NCBI GenBank assembly: GCA_016930675.1
Contig: JAFGGG010000004.1
Coordinates: 1-64,000 of the forward strand
Direction: 5' to 3'
DNA length: 64,000 bases
Origin: Spirochaetales bacterium
GTDB taxonomy: Bacteria > Spirochaetota > Spirochaetia > SZUA-6 > RPPD01
A model generated the notes under the pieces. It did not search any database. It was given only the letters and a program-made list of their open reading frames with translations, and had not been told where the DNA came from. The position numbers were made by a program, and so were the translations under genes. Below, in pieces: positions 51,445 through 61,195 of this stretch. How positions within the stretch are numbered: position 1 is the stretch's first letter; each line of letters opens with the position of its first letter.

Positions 51445-53727
51445 ATGGTGAACAGAGAAAATAACAGACCCCTGCGGATTGGCGTACTTATCAATCAATT
51501 AGAGATGAAATACATGCACCTCGTCTGGCAAGCTGTCCGTATGTGCGCCGCACAACTGAACATCGGACTATTGGCTTTTGTGGGCAGATCCTTAAAATCA
51601 CCGTATAAAATTGATATGGAACAAAATTTTATATATAGCTTTATAAACAGGGAAAGTGTTGACGGTCTTATATTTGTTCCCAGTATCGGTGTCTATTTAA
51701 GTCCGATAGATTACGGCATGTTCATGAATCATTTTTCGGGGATTCCCGGAGTAAGTCTCTCGATAAAATGCGGGAACATACCCGCCGTACTTGTGGATTG
51801 CGCTGAGGGAATAAAACAGGCCGTAGAGCATTGTATTATCGATCATTCATACAAACGAATAGCTTTTATCCGCGGACCCGTAGAATCCAGTGAAGCTGAC
51901 AATCGATTTCTGGCTTATAAGGATACTTTAAAAAAGCACAATATTCCCTTTGATCCACATATCGTTGTTGAGGGAAATTTTGTCATCTATTCCGGAAGAA
52001 AAGCGGCCAGGGAGTTATTGCTGACAAGAAAGCAAAAGATAGACGCGATTATTGCTTCAAACGACGATATGGCTTTAGGTGCCATGGAGGTTATTCGTGA
52101 ACTTGGCTTAAAAGTGCCGCAAGATGTGGCGATCATCGGCGTTGATGATTGGGAGGAAACTGAATACCATATACCTTCAATCTCTTCAATACGACAGCCC
52201 CTCCAGGAGCAGGTGTATGAAGCCCTGAAAATGCTTATTGCCATGATCCATGGCCAAAGCCGGGGGAAAGATATTGTTTTGCCGGCCCGCTTTATAAAAC
52301 GATATTCTTGCGGCTGTTCGACACAGGTTAAGTATTTGCAGGATGAATTCATATTTAGAAGTGAGAAGGCTTTGAGTGATGCAGGAAGAACTAATCAGGA
52401 TATCAAAAGAATGAATTCGCTGATTTTAAAAAAGTGCTGCTTGGAAAGCGAAGACAAGCAGCTGTTTTCTTTCATTTTACAGAAGTTTTTAAGGTTGTTG
52501 ATCCGGTTCATTGAATCAAACTCAAGTGAGGATGATGTATTAAAGGCCTTTTCCGCAATTCTTTTGAATATGGATGTAAAAGATAGAAAACTGCATTTGT
52601 GGTTGGAAACATTTTATTGTGTTCAACAGAATGTCCTGGAATTTGTACCTGTTACAAAACTTAAAGTTCCACTTGATCATTTGTTTTTCAAACTAAAGCT
52701 GATTGTGACAAAATTCCTGGAGAGCCAGCAGGCAGTAAAAAGATTTGCTTTGGAGACAAGGATAAGAGATCTGCTCAGTGTAAGTCAGAATCTTATTACT
52801 TCCTTTAATTTTAATGACCTCATATCCACAATTACCGAGCAACTTCCGCCTCTCGGCATTAAAAGCATCTATATTTTTCTTTTTCAAGAACCCATTACTA
52901 TGCAGAGTGAATATTTCTGGGAAATTTCCGGTGCGGTCAATATTCTCTTGGCCATGAAGGACGGTAAGCTTACCCGTCATACGGGCAGTATCTTTGCCGC
53001 TGACATGGTGGTTCCGTATATTCTTGCCTATGAAGACAATAAAAAGGATTGGATTCTTCTACCGCTGGTTTTCGCCGAAGAGCATTTCGGAGTTGTTTTG
53101 TTTGAGGCCGCCCTGCAAGAGGATATCGTATATGAGACACTGCGTATGCAGATTAGCAGTGCTATAAAAGGTGTATTGCTTTTTGAACAGCAAAAGCATA
53201 TCGAAGACGAACTGAAAAAAACCAATGTCGAGCTTGAATCTCTCTCACTGCTTGATGAGCTTACGGGATTGTACAACCGGAGAGGTTTTTTAACCTTGAG
53301 TACTCAGATATGGAAAATGGCTCAACGCTCCAATATGCAGTTTCTTATCGTATTCATGGATTTAGATGATCTTAAGCAGATAAACGATAACTTCGGTCAT
53401 CCGGAAGGAGATGAGATCCTCAAGGCCTTCGCCGAAATATTAAAAGTGGTGTTTCGCAGAAATGACATTCTCTCCAGAATTGGCGGAGACGAGTTTGTCG
53501 TGTTATCCTACAATGCTTCGCTTGAACATAAAAATAAAATTCTTCAAAGGATTGAAAAAAACATCGACCATTTCAACAATAGTTCGGGTAAATCTTATAA
53601 GCTCTCGGTGAGCACGGGGTTTTCAAGTTTTGATCATAAAAGCATGATGTCAATAGAAGATCTCATGAAAAAGGCGGACAAAGAACAGTACATCAACAAA
53701 AGCAAAAAGAAAAAATCGACTGCATGA
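51445..53727 (+). CDS. LacI-type sensor-GAF-GGDEF diguanylate cyclase
   Basis: About 760 residues. Periplasmic-binding-like (LacI/PurR type) sensor at ~10-290 (RIGVLINQLEMKYMHLVW, SNDDMALGAMEVIRELG, VAIIGVDDWEE). There is no DNA-binding helix-turn-helix and no signal peptide, so it is cytoplasmic. A helical and GAF-like middle region spans ~290-570. GGDEF domain at ~590-755 has DELTGLYNRRGF and RIGGDEFVVLS (intact active site). It makes c-di-GMP in response to a small ligand, probably a sugar. The start at 51445 is chosen over a distant TTG. This architecture is common in spirochaetes. Confidence 0.88.
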   Translation: MVNRENNRPLRIGVLINQLEMKYMHLVWQAVRMCAAQLNIGLLAFVGRSLKSPYKIDMEQNFIYSFINRESVDGLIFVPSIGVYLSPIDYGMFMNHFSGIPGVSLSIKCGNIPAVLVDCAEGIKQAVEHCIIDHSYKRIAFIRGPVESSEADNRFLAYKDTLKKHNIPFDPHIVVEGNFVIYSGRKAARELLLTRKQKIDAIIASNDDMALGAMEVIRELGLKVPQDVAIIGVDDWEETEYHIPSISSIRQPLQEQVYEALKMLIAMIHGQSRGKDIVLPARFIKRYSCGCSTQVKYLQDEFIFRSEKALSDAGRTNQDIKRMNSLILKKCCLESEDKQLFSFILQKFLRLLIRFIESNSSEDDVLKAFSAILLNMDVKDRKLHLWLETFYCVQQNVLEFVPVTKLKVPLDHLFFKLKLIVTKFLESQQAVKRFALETRIRDLLSVSQNLITSFNFNDLISTITEQLPPLGIKSIYIFLFQEPITMQSEYFWEISGAVNILLAMKDGKLTRHTGSIFAADMVVPYILAYEDNKKDWILLPLVFAEEHFGVVLFEAALQEDIVYETLRMQISSAIKGVLLFEQQKHIEDELKKTNVELESLSLLDELTGLYNRRGFLTLSTQIWKMAQRSNMQFLIVFMDLDDLKQINDNFGHPEGDEILKAFAEILKVVFRRNDILSRIGGDEFVVLSYNASLEHKNKILQRIEKNIDHFNNSSGKSYKLSVSTGFSSFDHKSMMSIEDLMKKADKEQYINKSKKKKSTA

Positions 53728-53763
53728 GTGCGGTAGCGCACACAGAGACTTATTTTATTCTGT

Positions 53764-55101
53764 TTATATTGATGAGGTAATACACTTTTTCAGCTTTTCA
53801 AATTGTGCTAATGCACATTCTTTAGATATGGCTTCCAGGCGCACGCGGATTACGGGTTCGGTGTTGCTTGGACGAACATTAAACCAAAAATCCGGATATT
53901 CTATGCTGATTCCGTCCAGCTTGGTAATAGCCGCATCTTTATACTGTTTTTCGATTAAGGAAAGCACCGCCTGCTTGTCGTTTACTTCGAGATTGAGTTC
54001 AGGTGCCTGGTAGAAACGCATGCGTAAAGGAGCAACAAGTTGGGACAGAGGCTTTTGTTTGGCCTCAAGCAGTTTAAGCAACACCACAAAAGCATACGCT
54101 GCGGATTCGGTATAGTAGCGGTCGTCTACCTTAAAGTACACATGGCCGGAGGTTTCACAGCCAAATAAAGCCGAGGTGGCGACCATATTATCATAAATAA
54201 AAGTATATCCCACTCGTGATAATACCGCTTTTCCACCGCAGGCCGTAATATGTTCGGGAAGGGCTTTGGAGGAGATAAGATCATAGACAATCGCCCCCCC
54301 GGGATTGTCATGCAACAGCTCTTCTGCTATCAACGCTGAAATAAAATAGTTTTCAACAGCAGCACCGTTTTCATCGACAAATATTATTCTATCTCCGTCT
54401 CCGTCAAGGACCACTCCCAGATCGGCTTTGTTTTGCTTTATTTTTTTGGCTATCTGTTCACGGCTTGAAGCCAAAAGCGGATTTGGAAAATGATTGGGGA
54501 AATTCCCGTCCGGTTCTTGATTGATCAGATTATAAGATAAGTCCAACCTTTCCGCCACTTGTTTAAATACATGTCCGGCCGATCCGTTGGCCGCATCAAT
54601 GACTGTGCGCACTCCGAACTTTTGGCCTTGGGCGCTGCTTATGATAAAATCTATGTAGTCCTCTTCAAGGGATTTTTCCTGATAAGTGCCTTTGACAGCC
54701 TTGACAGGCGGGAGGGAGTGAATCATCTGTTCAATTTTATCCAGACCCTTTTTATAACTGATTGAACCGCCTTTAGCATCGAACAGTTTAAGACCGTGAT
54801 ACTGGGGAGGATTGTGCGAAGCGGTAATCATGATACCACAACCGCACCCCGTCTTGATTTGGAAAAAATGGAGTTGAGGAGTGCTGCAGAGTCCGATACC
54901 GATCACATTCTTGCCTTCGTCGGTCAATCCTTTTATAACCGACTTATACATATCATGTGAATGAAGTCTGGCGTCATAGCCGATCATAAAAACCTCGGCC
55001 GGCAATAGACGGGCGGCAGCTCTTGCGATTTTATAGGTTAAGTTTATATCAATGTCTTCACCAAAAATACCGCGTATGTCATAAGCATGAAAGGCACCCA
55101 T
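53764..55101 (-). CDS. phosphomannomutase/phosphoglucomutase
   Basis: A 445-residue alpha-D-phosphohexomutase. The phosphoserine loop is TASHNPPQYHGLK near residue 92, the metal loop DGDGDRI near 228, the sugar-binding CETSGHVYF near 308 and the phosphate-binding RPSNTEPVIRVRLEA near 415. It interconverts hexose 1- and 6-phosphates for glycan precursor supply. Ribosome binding site AAGAGGAG. It follows the SH3 lipoprotein gene by 19 bp and may be co-transcribed. Confidence 0.93.
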   Translation of the reverse strand: MGAFHAYDIRGIFGEDIDINLTYKIARAAARLLPAEVFMIGYDARLHSHDMYKSVIKGLTDEGKNVIGIGLCSTPQLHFFQIKTGCGCGIMITASHNPPQYHGLKLFDAKGGSISYKKGLDKIEQMIHSLPPVKAVKGTYQEKSLEEDYIDFIISSAQGQKFGVRTVIDAANGSAGHVFKQVAERLDLSYNLINQEPDGNFPNHFPNPLLASSREQIAKKIKQNKADLGVVLDGDGDRIIFVDENGAAVENYFISALIAEELLHDNPGGAIVYDLISSKALPEHITACGGKAVLSRVGYTFIYDNMVATSALFGCETSGHVYFKVDDRYYTESAAYAFVVLLKLLEAKQKPLSQLVAPLRMRFYQAPELNLEVNDKQAVLSLIEKQYKDAAITKLDGISIEYPDFWFNVRPSNTEPVIRVRLEAISKECALAQFEKLKKCITSSI

Positions 55102-55120
55102 TATTCTCCTCTTATTTTAA

Positions 55121-56434
55121 TTATTCAGTATAGAAGCTATAATCCATAGCTTCACCGGCGCGGCTTGCTCTCATAATCATGAGGTTTTCAATATCCTGAG
55201 CCGGAACGTAAATCAATTTAATACTGTTGCCGGCAAGTGTATAAAGAAATGTCCTTTCAAATCCCGGGCTGCCGCTAAAATAGAAAGTAATGGCACCATC
55301 ATAGCGATTGCGCAGTCCAAAAGATAAAAAGTATTTAAAACCAACACTGCCCTGACCGCTGGAATTTTCAGGGATAATGTCAGGGGAGAGCAAACTCCAG
55401 TCCTGCCAGGTAAAGCTCCAATTATGGGCAAGACTGATTGTCCCGCCTGCTGAACTTCGCAGCACATTACCCTTTTTGATTATGTTGGAAAATAAATCGT
55501 TACGGCGCTGCTGTTCTTGCCAGATAATCTGATCGAGATCTTTTTCGAGCATAACCAGTTCGCTTTTACTTTCCTTGTTGTTCTTTACATAATTAACAAG
55601 AATTTTATTTGATGAAGGCGATATCTCGACTTTTAAATCCGTACCTTCAAAGGTCAATTTTCCCGACGACGTTTTGGCTATATTCGTGTATTTATACTCT
55701 TTATTAAATCCCGGCAAATTGAGGATTACGGTTTTTTCTTCTTCATCTAAAACAAGACCGTATTTTTTCTTTAATACGGCCAGATCATACATGTCGCTTT
55801 TTACCATCTCTTCAATTATTTCCGGTACCCATGTATTGTCTAAAAGCGCTTCGATTAGTGATTCCGGATTTAAGAGTGTCGGAGATTTGTCTCCGAAATT
55901 TTCAGGATCATCCGAAATGTTCAGATAATAACCGAACGTATATCCCAAATAACCGCGATCAGTGAGGATTAAATACCAATTATCGTCCATGTTTCCGATT
56001 TTTTCTTGTTTGCCTTTTTCAATAACCTTCACGATTTCACCTGATTTTAATTTCGTAACCCTTTCGGTACCGCTGTCGGCTTCTGACCGTACGGGCAGAC
56101 TATTTCTGCGACAGATGGCATAGGTGTCTCTATATGGATCATAGCTTTCAGCAAAGGTTTTGGCCTCATCGTAACTGTCAAAGTAATGCACGCGCCACAT
56201 CGGTAATTCAATGGTGTCTTTTTCATAGATGGCGATACATTTTCTATCCGTTTCATATACTCTGGAAATGTTGGCAATATCTCCGTTGGCATACGGCCAA
56301 TCATCTTGTGTCCATAAAATTACCGCATACCCTTTATAAGCCGAACAGGTGGAAAGAATCACAGTAAAGATAAAAATAATAATTGCTGCTGTGGTTATAG
56401 AGAGTATTGTAGTATATCTGGTATAGGTTTTCAT
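55121..56434 (-). CDS. SH3-domain lipoprotein
   Basis: About 437 residues from the ATG at 56434, behind a GGGAG ribosome binding site; an ATG at 56455 is an alternative. The signal peptide ends in VILSTC, a likely lipobox. A cysteine-poor N-terminal domain is followed by a bacterial SH3 domain (CRRNSLPVRSEAD near residue 105, to DRGYLGYTFGYYLN near 160). A C-terminal domain has WSFTWQDWSLLSPD and a beta-rich end. Unknown function; compare the smaller SH3 protein at 47009. Confidence 0.75.
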   Translation of the reverse strand: MKTYTRYTTILSITTAAIIIFIFTVILSTCSAYKGYAVILWTQDDWPYANGDIANISRVYETDRKCIAIYEKDTIELPMWRVHYFDSYDEAKTFAESYDPYRDTYAICRRNSLPVRSEADSGTERVTKLKSGEIVKVIEKGKQEKIGNMDDNWYLILTDRGYLGYTFGYYLNISDDPENFGDKSPTLLNPESLIEALLDNTWVPEIIEEMVKSDMYDLAVLKKKYGLVLDEEEKTVILNLPGFNKEYKYTNIAKTSSGKLTFEGTDLKVEISPSSNKILVNYVKNNKESKSELVMLEKDLDQIIWQEQQRRNDLFSNIIKKGNVLRSSAGGTISLAHNWSFTWQDWSLLSPDIIPENSSGQGSVGFKYFLSFGLRNRYDGAITFYFSGSPGFERTFLYTLAGNSIKLIYVPAQDIENLMIMRASRAGEAMDYSFYTE

Positions 56435-56545
56435 TGTTAAAATCTCCCTAAGCATAAGTTCGCCCTTCCCATTATAGAACATATATTGCTTGTTTGGTCA
56501 ACATGGATTATTATGTCAAAATTACTCTACTGAAGGAGAATCAGC

Positions 56546-57781
56546 ATGCCGGATCTGACTGTACTATTTAATTTTATAGAAAAAAACCGAAATGAAATGA
56601 TTGAGCTGCAGCGAAAATTGTGCGCTGTGCCTGCGATCGCGCCGGAGAGCGGGGGGGATGGTGAATGGGAAAAGGCTGTGCTTCTAAAAAACTATCTCAT
56701 AGAAAAAGGTATTAAAAACATTCGGCAGTTTAATGCGCCTGACAAACGAGTTTCACAGAAAAAAAGACCTAATCTGATTTGCTCCCTTTCCGGAAAGACA
56801 GAAAAGTGTGCTTTATGGGTTATGTCACACCTTGACGTGGTACCTCCCGGAGAAAAAAAGCTTTGGCAGCATAATCCGTATAAAATGCGGATCAAAGACG
56901 GGAAACTTTACGGTCGCGGTGTGGAAGATAACCAACAGGGATTGGTTTCATCGCTTTTTGCATTTTTGGCCTTAAAAGCCACAGAAACCGTCCCGCAGAC
57001 TACGATCAGGCTTTTGTTCGTAGCCGATGAGGAAACCGGATCGGAGTATGGAATCAAATATCTGTTAAAACAAGAACAAAAACTGTTTTCCGTACAGGAC
57101 TGCGTGCTTGTACCGGATGCCGGTTCAGAAGACGGAGCTATGATCGAAATTGCGGAAAAAAGCATTCTTTGGCTTAAGTTTCGGATTCTGGGTGTGCAGT
57201 GTCATGCCTCCCTGCCTGATCTGGGAAAAAATGCTTTTATTGCCGGAAGTGATTTGGTGCTCAAACTCCACGCCTTAAATCGGTTCTATACTAAGAAGGA
57301 TGTACTTTTTACCCCGCCTGTGTCCACTTTTTCACCGACTAAGAAAGAAGCCAATGTCCCCAATGTAAATACCATTCCCGGTGAAGATGTATTTTATCTT
57401 GATTGCCGTATCCTGCCTGCGCTGAAAATTGATGATGTACTAAAAAAAATAAAAAAACTGTGTAGAGAAATTGAGCATAAATATCAGGTAAAGATAGAGA
57501 CAGAGATCGTGCAAAAAGAATCGTCTCCCCCGACACAGGAGAATATTGCCTTGGTTGCCGACTTAAAAACAGCTGTTCGTACGGTATATAACGTGGCAGG
57601 CAAGACAGTGGGTATCGGAGGAGGAACAGTAGGTGCTCATTTACGCAAAAAGGACATTGCTACGGTTGTATGGGCCAGATTGAACAGCACTGCTCACATG
57701 CCCAACGAATATTGTGTTATTGAGAACATGGTAGGTGATGCCAAAGTCATGGCACAGGTTATGGCGTCTTTGAAATTATAA
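56546..57781 (+). CDS. M20-family metallopeptidase
   Basis: A 411-residue dinuclear zinc peptidase. Metal ligands lie in MSHLDVVPPG near residue 92, GRGVEDNQQG near 127, VADEETGSEYG near 158 and VLVPDAGSE near 190, with the final His in NSTAHMPNEY near 380. This is the pattern of M20 dipeptidases and acetylornithine/succinyl-DAP deacetylases. The EDNQQG/DEETGSE forms favour a dipeptidase or aminoacylase. Ribosome binding site GAAGGAG. It overlaps the convergent priA by 6 bp. Confidence 0.9.
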   Translation: MPDLTVLFNFIEKNRNEMIELQRKLCAVPAIAPESGGDGEWEKAVLLKNYLIEKGIKNIRQFNAPDKRVSQKKRPNLICSLSGKTEKCALWVMSHLDVVPPGEKKLWQHNPYKMRIKDGKLYGRGVEDNQQGLVSSLFAFLALKATETVPQTTIRLLFVADEETGSEYGIKYLLKQEQKLFSVQDCVLVPDAGSEDGAMIEIAEKSILWLKFRILGVQCHASLPDLGKNAFIAGSDLVLKLHALNRFYTKKDVLFTPPVSTFSPTKKEANVPNVNTIPGEDVFYLDCRILPALKIDDVLKKIKKLCREIEHKYQVKIETEIVQKESSPPTQENIALVADLKTAVRTVYNVAGKTVGIGGGTVGAHLRKKDIATVVWARLNSTAHMPNEYCVIENMVGDAKVMAQVMASLKL

Positions 57782-59731
57782 TAAAGACACAGGGTCAATA
57801 TCCACTTCTACATAAACACCTGCCGGAGGTTTGTACTCTGCGAAGATGTCTGCGAGCAGTGAATGCAGTTTAGTGAATTTAAATGTCCTGATAATTATAT
57901 GGTAGCGAAAATTTTTAGCGATACGTGAAAGCGGGCATTCAGCAGGCCCTAAAAGACCGGCAAACGGCTTTAGTTTTTCATGATGGTGTGCATAGAAATC
58001 TTCAGCTGCTTTGATGGTTTTTTGCAAATATTTACCGCGAAACACTAATCTCACAAGGCGGGAAAACGGCGGGAAACCAAGCTCCTTTCTGATTTTGATT
58101 TCTCCTGTATAATAATCATCAATTTTATGACCGGACGCGAGTTTAATAGCGGTGTTTTCTGTTTGATAGGTTTGGATTATAACTTTGCCGTCGGGCGAGA
58201 AGCGTCCGGCTCGACCCGCTACCTGTACAATGAGGTTGAATGTCCTTTCAGAAGCCCTGAAATCAGGCAGATGCAGAGAGGTATCCGCACAGATAATGCC
58301 GACCAAACTCACTTTCGGAAAGTTTAAACCTTTGGCCACCATCTGTGTACCTAAAAGGACATCGATTTTCCCCTCTTTAAAATCACGTAAAATATGAGCA
58401 AGCTCTTGCTTTTTTTTAACCGTATCGGTATCAACCCGCTTTACCGTAAGCTGAGGAAATAATACGGCCATTTGTTCTTCTATTAATTCGGTGCCGAAAC
58501 CAAGATACCCGACATCGAGAGAGTTGCATTTTGGACAAACCGAAGGGGGAGAGGTCTTGTAACCGCAGTAATGGCAAATCATCCTGTTTTTTTGCTTATG
58601 AAAAGTTAATGACACGGAACAGCGCAGACATTTCATTTCAAAACCGCAGCTTGCACAGCGAAAAAAATAAGAAAACCCGCGGCGGTTTAAAAAGAGAATG
58701 CACTGCTTGCCTGAATTATATGCAGCATTAATTTCGGTTATAAGCTTATCGGAAAAAGGTCCGCTTTGTTCTTTCATATCCACTATCTCAACTTGGGGCA
58801 TGCTGCCCCCACTCAAACGCTGGGGAAGATGGAAGTAAGCAAGTTTACCGGTTTTCATTCCGTAATAAGCCTCTACAGAAGGGGTTGCACTACCCATAAG
58901 CAGCAGTGCTTTTTCTTTTTTTGCACGAAACATAGCCACCTGGCGGGCGTGATAACGCGGTGTGAAATTTGATTTATAGGTATTTTCATGTTCTTCATCG
59001 ATTATGATAAGCCCCAGGTTTTTTAGAGGGGCAAAAACCGCGCTGCGTACACCGATCACCAGCTTTTGCTTCCCCTCTAAAATGGAAAGCCAGGTCTTGA
59101 GGCGTTCTGAAGGGGTAAATCCGGAATGAAGGATGGCTACCTCGCTGCCGAATTCAGCCTTAAATACAGCCACCACCTGATGAGTAAGGGATATCTCCGG
59201 TACCAGGTAAATCACTCCTTTTCCGTTCTGAAGCATATCCTTGGCAATAGTCAAGAAAACATTGGTTTTTCCGGAACCGGTGACCCCATGCAGGTAAAAC
59301 ATATGATCCTTCACGGCACGGATTGCAGCGATAGCCTGGTTTTGTTGTGAAGCCATTGTGCTTATTTTATATTCAGCGGCAGTGTCATCAGTAAATAACA
59401 GATCACCTTCATGTTCCCTCCTGCCGCCGGGAATCATCAGGCATAATGCTTCGCCTGCGCTGCAAAGATACATGGAGGAGATCCAAGAGGCCAGATCAAC
59501 CGTTTCGGAATTAAATACAGGACGTTTATCGATAATTCTTATGATATTTTTTATTTCAAAATCGCTTTCAGGTTTTTCCTTTTTTTTATCAATAACATAT
59601 CCTAAAAGCTCTCTGTTGCCAAAGGGAGCAACAATACGGTAGCCCCGACTTACCTGTTTTTCCGCTGCGCAGGAGTAGATAAAGGTTTTGTTAATCGGTA
59701 GATTGAATACAACATCGAGGTAGACTGCCAT
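57776..59731 (-). CDS. priA: primosomal protein N' (PriA helicase)
   Basis: A 651-residue superfamily 2 helicase, somewhat shorter than the E. coli enzyme (~730). The N-terminal DNA-binding domain is compact. Walker A is GVTGSGKT near residue 147, the DExH box IIDEEHENTYK near 246 and the zinc-binding insertion CASCGFEMKCLRC to CHYCGYKTSPPSVCPKC near 355-395. VAKGLNFPKVSLVGII and QVAGRAGR are the C-terminal helicase motifs. It restarts collapsed replication forks. Its ATG overlaps the udg stop (TAATG). Confidence 0.95.
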   Translation of the reverse strand: MAVYLDVVFNLPINKTFIYSCAAEKQVSRGYRIVAPFGNRELLGYVIDKKKEKPESDFEIKNIIRIIDKRPVFNSETVDLASWISSMYLCSAGEALCLMIPGGRREHEGDLLFTDDTAAEYKISTMASQQNQAIAAIRAVKDHMFYLHGVTGSGKTNVFLTIAKDMLQNGKGVIYLVPEISLTHQVVAVFKAEFGSEVAILHSGFTPSERLKTWLSILEGKQKLVIGVRSAVFAPLKNLGLIIIDEEHENTYKSNFTPRYHARQVAMFRAKKEKALLLMGSATPSVEAYYGMKTGKLAYFHLPQRLSGGSMPQVEIVDMKEQSGPFSDKLITEINAAYNSGKQCILFLNRRGFSYFFRCASCGFEMKCLRCSVSLTFHKQKNRMICHYCGYKTSPPSVCPKCNSLDVGYLGFGTELIEEQMAVLFPQLTVKRVDTDTVKKKQELAHILRDFKEGKIDVLLGTQMVAKGLNFPKVSLVGIICADTSLHLPDFRASERTFNLIVQVAGRAGRFSPDGKVIIQTYQTENTAIKLASGHKIDDYYTGEIKIRKELGFPPFSRLVRLVFRGKYLQKTIKAAEDFYAHHHEKLKPFAGLLGPAECPLSRIAKNFRYHIIIRTFKFTKLHSLLADIFAEYKPPAGVYVEVDIDPVSLL

Positions 59732-60447
59732 TACTTCATCAATGCTCTTATGAGTTTAAGATCTTCCCAGACCGCTCCCCGCAGCGATTGATTGCGTAAT
59801 ACCGCACTGGGGTGGAATGTGGGTACCAAAGGTAAATGCTTATAAAAATAAGTTCCTCCGCGCAGTGAACCGATTCCCTTTGTTGAACCTATGAGGGTCT
59901 GTGAAGAAATTCTGCCTACGGTTAATAAGAATTTGGGTTTCAACAGCTCAAGTTGCCGCTCAAGGTAGGGGAGGCACACAGCTATTTCTTCAGGATGCGG
60001 ATCTCTGTTTTCGGGCGGACGGCACTTTATGACATTGCCTATATAACAGTTAGTGTACCGATCAACATTAATGGCTTTAAGCCATTTATCCAGATAAATA
60101 CCGGCTTTACCCACAAAAGGCCGCCCTATTTTATCTTCTTGTTGGCCGGGTGCTTCTCCGATGACCATGATCAGAGGATTAAACACACCTTCTCCGGGTA
60201 CAGTGTGCAGACGATTGAAGTGCAGGTCGCATTTTGTACACGTTTTAATCTCCTGATAAAGTTCTTCCAATTTGGCAGTCCTTTCAGGCCGCACGAGTGT
60301 TCGGTCAACCTTTAGCTCTGCTGGCGGAAGTTCTGCAATATTATTGCCTGCCTGCCGTGTTGATTTAAAACCGCTTTTATAAAAATCTTCCACAAGCTGT
60401 ACCAATTCCAAGAACTGTGTCAAATCCGTGTTTCTGCCGTCAGCCAT
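59731..60447 (-). CDS. family 4 uracil-DNA glycosylase
   Basis: A 238-residue 4Fe-4S uracil-DNA glycosylase (UDGa type). It has an N-terminal ~60-residue helical extension, CTKC near residue 72, the active-site GEAPGQQEDKIGRPFVG near 96, GNVIKCRPPENRDP near 140 with AVC further on (cluster ligands), and the late LVPTFHPSAVLRNQ near 212. It removes uracil from DNA. It overlaps truA by 8 bp and priA by 1 bp. Confidence 0.93.
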   Translation of the reverse strand: MADGRNTDLTQFLELVQLVEDFYKSGFKSTRQAGNNIAELPPAELKVDRTLVRPERTAKLEELYQEIKTCTKCDLHFNRLHTVPGEGVFNPLIMVIGEAPGQQEDKIGRPFVGKAGIYLDKWLKAINVDRYTNCYIGNVIKCRPPENRDPHPEEIAVCLPYLERQLELLKPKFLLTVGRISSQTLIGSTKGIGSLRGGTYFYKHLPLVPTFHPSAVLRNQSLRGAVWEDLKLIRALMK

Positions 60448-61189
60448 AGCGTACTCCTTCCAAAAACAGTCCGCGGGCGGGCGCGGTCGGACCGGCGCTG
60501 CTGCGGTCTTTTGCCTGAAGTGTGTCGAACATCATGTCCGGAGTGTTTTCCTGCAGGGCAAGAGTTATAATTGTACCCAAAATGGTGCGCACCATCTTCC
60601 AGAGAAAGGCATTGGCGCGGATCTCATATACTATAAAAGGGCCCAGGGTATAAAAACAAGAGGTGAAAACCTCTCTCTCTTTGGATGTGCTTGGATCCTT
60701 AGTACTTGAAAAACTGGTAAAATCATGGCTGCCTACCAGGGGACGCGCCAAAGCATTAAGACTGTTTATATTTAAGATTTTGCGTATCCGCCAGCAGAAT
60801 CTGCGATAATGAGGCAGACCTACGGGTGAAGAATAGAGATAATAACGGTAGAGACGCGCTTTTGCGGAAAAGCGGGCGTGAAAACTTTCCGGTACCTGCT
60901 CGCTTTTTAAAACGCGCACGTCGTGGGGCAGATGAGAATTTATCGCATCCGTGAACTGTTCCGGAGCAAGTGAGCGATGCCCTGAATGGAAATGCGCCAC
61001 CTGGCCGGTAGCATGGACGCCGGAATCTGTTCGCCCGGCCGCATACAGTTTTATTTCATGATTATGAAGTTCGGCCAAAGCGGTTTCCACTATTTTCTGC
61101 ACGGTACGCTCACCCTGCTTTTGAGTCTGCCACCCGCAAAAGTGTGTACCGTCATAAGCTAGTGTGAGTTTTATAGTGCGTTTTCCCAC
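60440..61189 (-). CDS. truA: tRNA pseudouridine(38-40) synthase
   Basis: A 249-residue TruA. It has KLTLAYDGTHFCGWQTQ near residue 6, the catalytic Asp in AAGRTDSGVHATGQVAHF near 51, ARFSAKARLYRYYLY near 104 and NAFLWKMVRTILG near 203. It modifies positions 38-40 of tRNA anticodon arms. GTG start. The upstream DUF2225 gene ends 6 bp before it. Part of the priA-to-cdaA operon. Confidence 0.95.
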   Translation of the reverse strand: MGKRTIKLTLAYDGTHFCGWQTQKQGERTVQKIVETALAELHNHEIKLYAAGRTDSGVHATGQVAHFHSGHRSLAPEQFTDAINSHLPHDVRVLKSEQVPESFHARFSAKARLYRYYLYSSPVGLPHYRRFCWRIRKILNINSLNALARPLVGSHDFTSFSSTKDPSTSKEREVFTSCFYTLGPFIVYEIRANAFLWKMVRTILGTIITLALQENTPDMMFDTLQAKDRSSAGPTAPARGLFLEGVRYG

Positions 61190-61195
61190 TTAAGA

